A stretch of 34,656 bases of DNA, from assembly GCA_937941095.1 (NCBI GenBank), contig CALDYJ010000161.1, positions 1-34,656 on the forward strand, written 5' to 3'. Under the pieces are notes generated by a model that saw only the letters and a program-made list of their open reading frames with translations, was not told where the DNA came from and did no database searches. The translations under genes and the position numbers were made by a program. Positions within the stretch are counted from its first letter, which is position 1, and each line of letters starts with the position of its first letter. Positions 33,899-34,656 of this stretch are shown here, in pieces. The stretch comes from an uncultured Saprospiraceae bacterium. GTDB taxonomy: Bacteria; Bacteroidota; Bacteroidia; Chitinophagales; Saprospiraceae.

Positions 33899-34656
33899 TT
33901 GAATTTAAATAAGATACTTTTTTTCAGCTTAGCGTTTACCATTCTTTTCTCTTGTCGTACACAGAAAAGTAGGAATGATGAATTGACTGGAATGAACAAG
34001 CTTTGGCATAACATGAATGCTAAGTTTAATGGTTATTTCAATGCTGATGTTTTAATGGATGAAAGCATTCTTGCACTAGAACAAAGTCACCAAGATAATT
34101 ATACAAAGGTTTTACCTACCTATAAGTACGTAGCTGCAGAAAATGTGCAAGCCGTTTCAAAAGATTTGGATGAGGCCATTGAGAAAGTTTCCATAGTAGC
34201 CACTTTACATAAGCAAAGTAATTGGACGGATGATTGTTATTTAGCAATAGGTAAATCTCAATACTTAAAGAAAGATTATGAATCTGCAGAAGAGACGCTA
34301 GATTACATGCTAAAACATTATAATCCTCAAGCTATCGCAAAACGTGCCCGTGAAGCAGCCAGAAAAAAAGCGCGCGCAAAAGGAAAAAAATTACCTAAAC
34401 AAGCTCCAATAAAAGGCGATGGTGAAAGAACAAAAGAAGATGATCGTAAAGAATTGATGCGAGAACTTTCTGCAAAGCAGAGAAAGAAGATGAGAGAAAA
34501 AGAGAATAAGGCAGTTAAAAAGAAAAAAAAGAAGGAAAGAAAAGAACGAGAAAAAGAAAGGAAGAGAAGAAAGAAAGGTAAAAAAAGTAAAAAGAAAAAA
34601 TCTTCAGACCCTAAAAAGACTACAGAAAAGAAAGAAGAGAAAAAAGAACCTGTCGA
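33899..34656 (+). CDS. porW: PorW/SprE-like T9SS lipoprotein (partial, TTG start)
   Basis: The reading frame is open from 33815 to the window edge and has no ATG before 33992. I start it at TTG 33899 because this gives a perfect lipoprotein signal (MNLNKILFFSLAFTILFSC, lipidated C19). PorW/SprE is an outer-membrane lipoprotein of the type IX secretion system. The mature N-terminus (NKLWHNMNAKFNGYFNADVL) and the following TPR-like helices fit that family. Residues about 143-250 then become extremely basic, with long runs of Lys, Arg and Glu. Only the first 252 codons are in the window. A complete -33/-7 promoter lies upstream. The family assignment is by motif and size only. Confidence 0.72.
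   Translation, partial: MNLNKILFFSLAFTILFSCRTQKSRNDELTGMNKLWHNMNAKFNGYFNADVLMDESILALEQSHQDNYTKVLPTYKYVAAENVQAVSKDLDEAIEKVSIVATLHKQSNWTDDCYLAIGKSQYLKKDYESAEETLDYMLKHYNPQAIAKRAREAARKKARAKGKKLPKQAPIKGDGERTKEDDRKELMRELSAKQRKKMREKENKAVKKKKKKERKEREKERKRRKKGKKSKKKKSSDPKKTTEKKEEKKEPV

Noticed and set aside
33775..34014. 79-codon minus-strand ORF opposite the PorW-like gene
   Set aside because: The plus strand has a promoter, a lipoprotein signal and a long coding frame. The minus ORF is low-complexity and lies over the start of that gene.
34360..34640. Lys/Arg codon-rich low-complexity stretch as a tandem DNA repeat
   Set aside because: The purine-rich sequence follows the coding frame without a fixed repeat unit, so it is a protein feature and not a DNA repeat.

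Overview
The window looks like chromosomal DNA of a Bacteroidota bacterium, probably near the Saprospiria. The base composition is AT-rich and there are no clear Shine-Dalgarno sequences. At least seven genes have promoters with the phylum-specific -7 box TAnnTTTG. Two proteins carry type IX secretion (T9SS) C-terminal sorting domains, and a PorW/SprE-like T9SS lipoprotein is present. I see no rRNA, tRNA, CRISPR array, insertion sequence or phage gene. Coding density is high: no gene-free stretch exceeds 300 bases, and the longest gaps (6815-7033, 25146-25356, 33675-33898) hold promoters, operators or only AT-rich DNA. REGION 1 (1-13343) is a split aerobic phenylacetate-CoA (Paa) pathway. paaE and an overlapping TetR repressor gene lie at 117-1770. 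A long same-strand operon paaA-paaB-paaC-paaD-paaG-paaH-kelch-paaI lies at 7034-13343. Both promoters carry the same palindromic operator (98-113 and 6975-6990), so the TetR protein probably controls both as a PaaR-type regulator. PaaABCE with PaaD form and mature the ring-epoxidising oxygenase, PaaG isomerises the epoxide, PaaH oxidises a downstream hydroxyacyl-CoA, and PaaI removes dead-end thioesters. paaK, paaZ, paaJ and paaF are not in the window. A secreted kelch protein with a T9SS signal sits inside the operon, overlapping paaH by 8 bases and lying 1 base before paaI. REGION 2 (1767-6814) separates the two Paa blocks. It holds a divergent Lrp/AsnC-asnB pair with two palindromic boxes between them, and a leftward carbamoyltransferase followed by two small membrane-protein genes. 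REGION 3 (13354-19098) has a leftward LytTR response regulator and its propeller-type histidine kinase, then rightward gyrB. REGION 4 (19203-25551) is mostly leftward: a GT2 glycosyltransferase with a small membrane protein, an ABC exporter, radC, a trans-sulfuration PLP enzyme and an HU protein with a canonical terminator, ending with a rightward 64-residue lipoprotein. REGION 5 (25553-34656) has a leftward peptide ABC importer (binding lipoprotein and two YejB/YejE-like permeases, no ATPase), a rightward TIGR01777 epimerase, a leftward CotH-T9SS protein, a HAD phosphatase and an M23 peptidase. It ends with the start of a PorW/SprE-like gene, initiated at TTG, that runs off the right edge.
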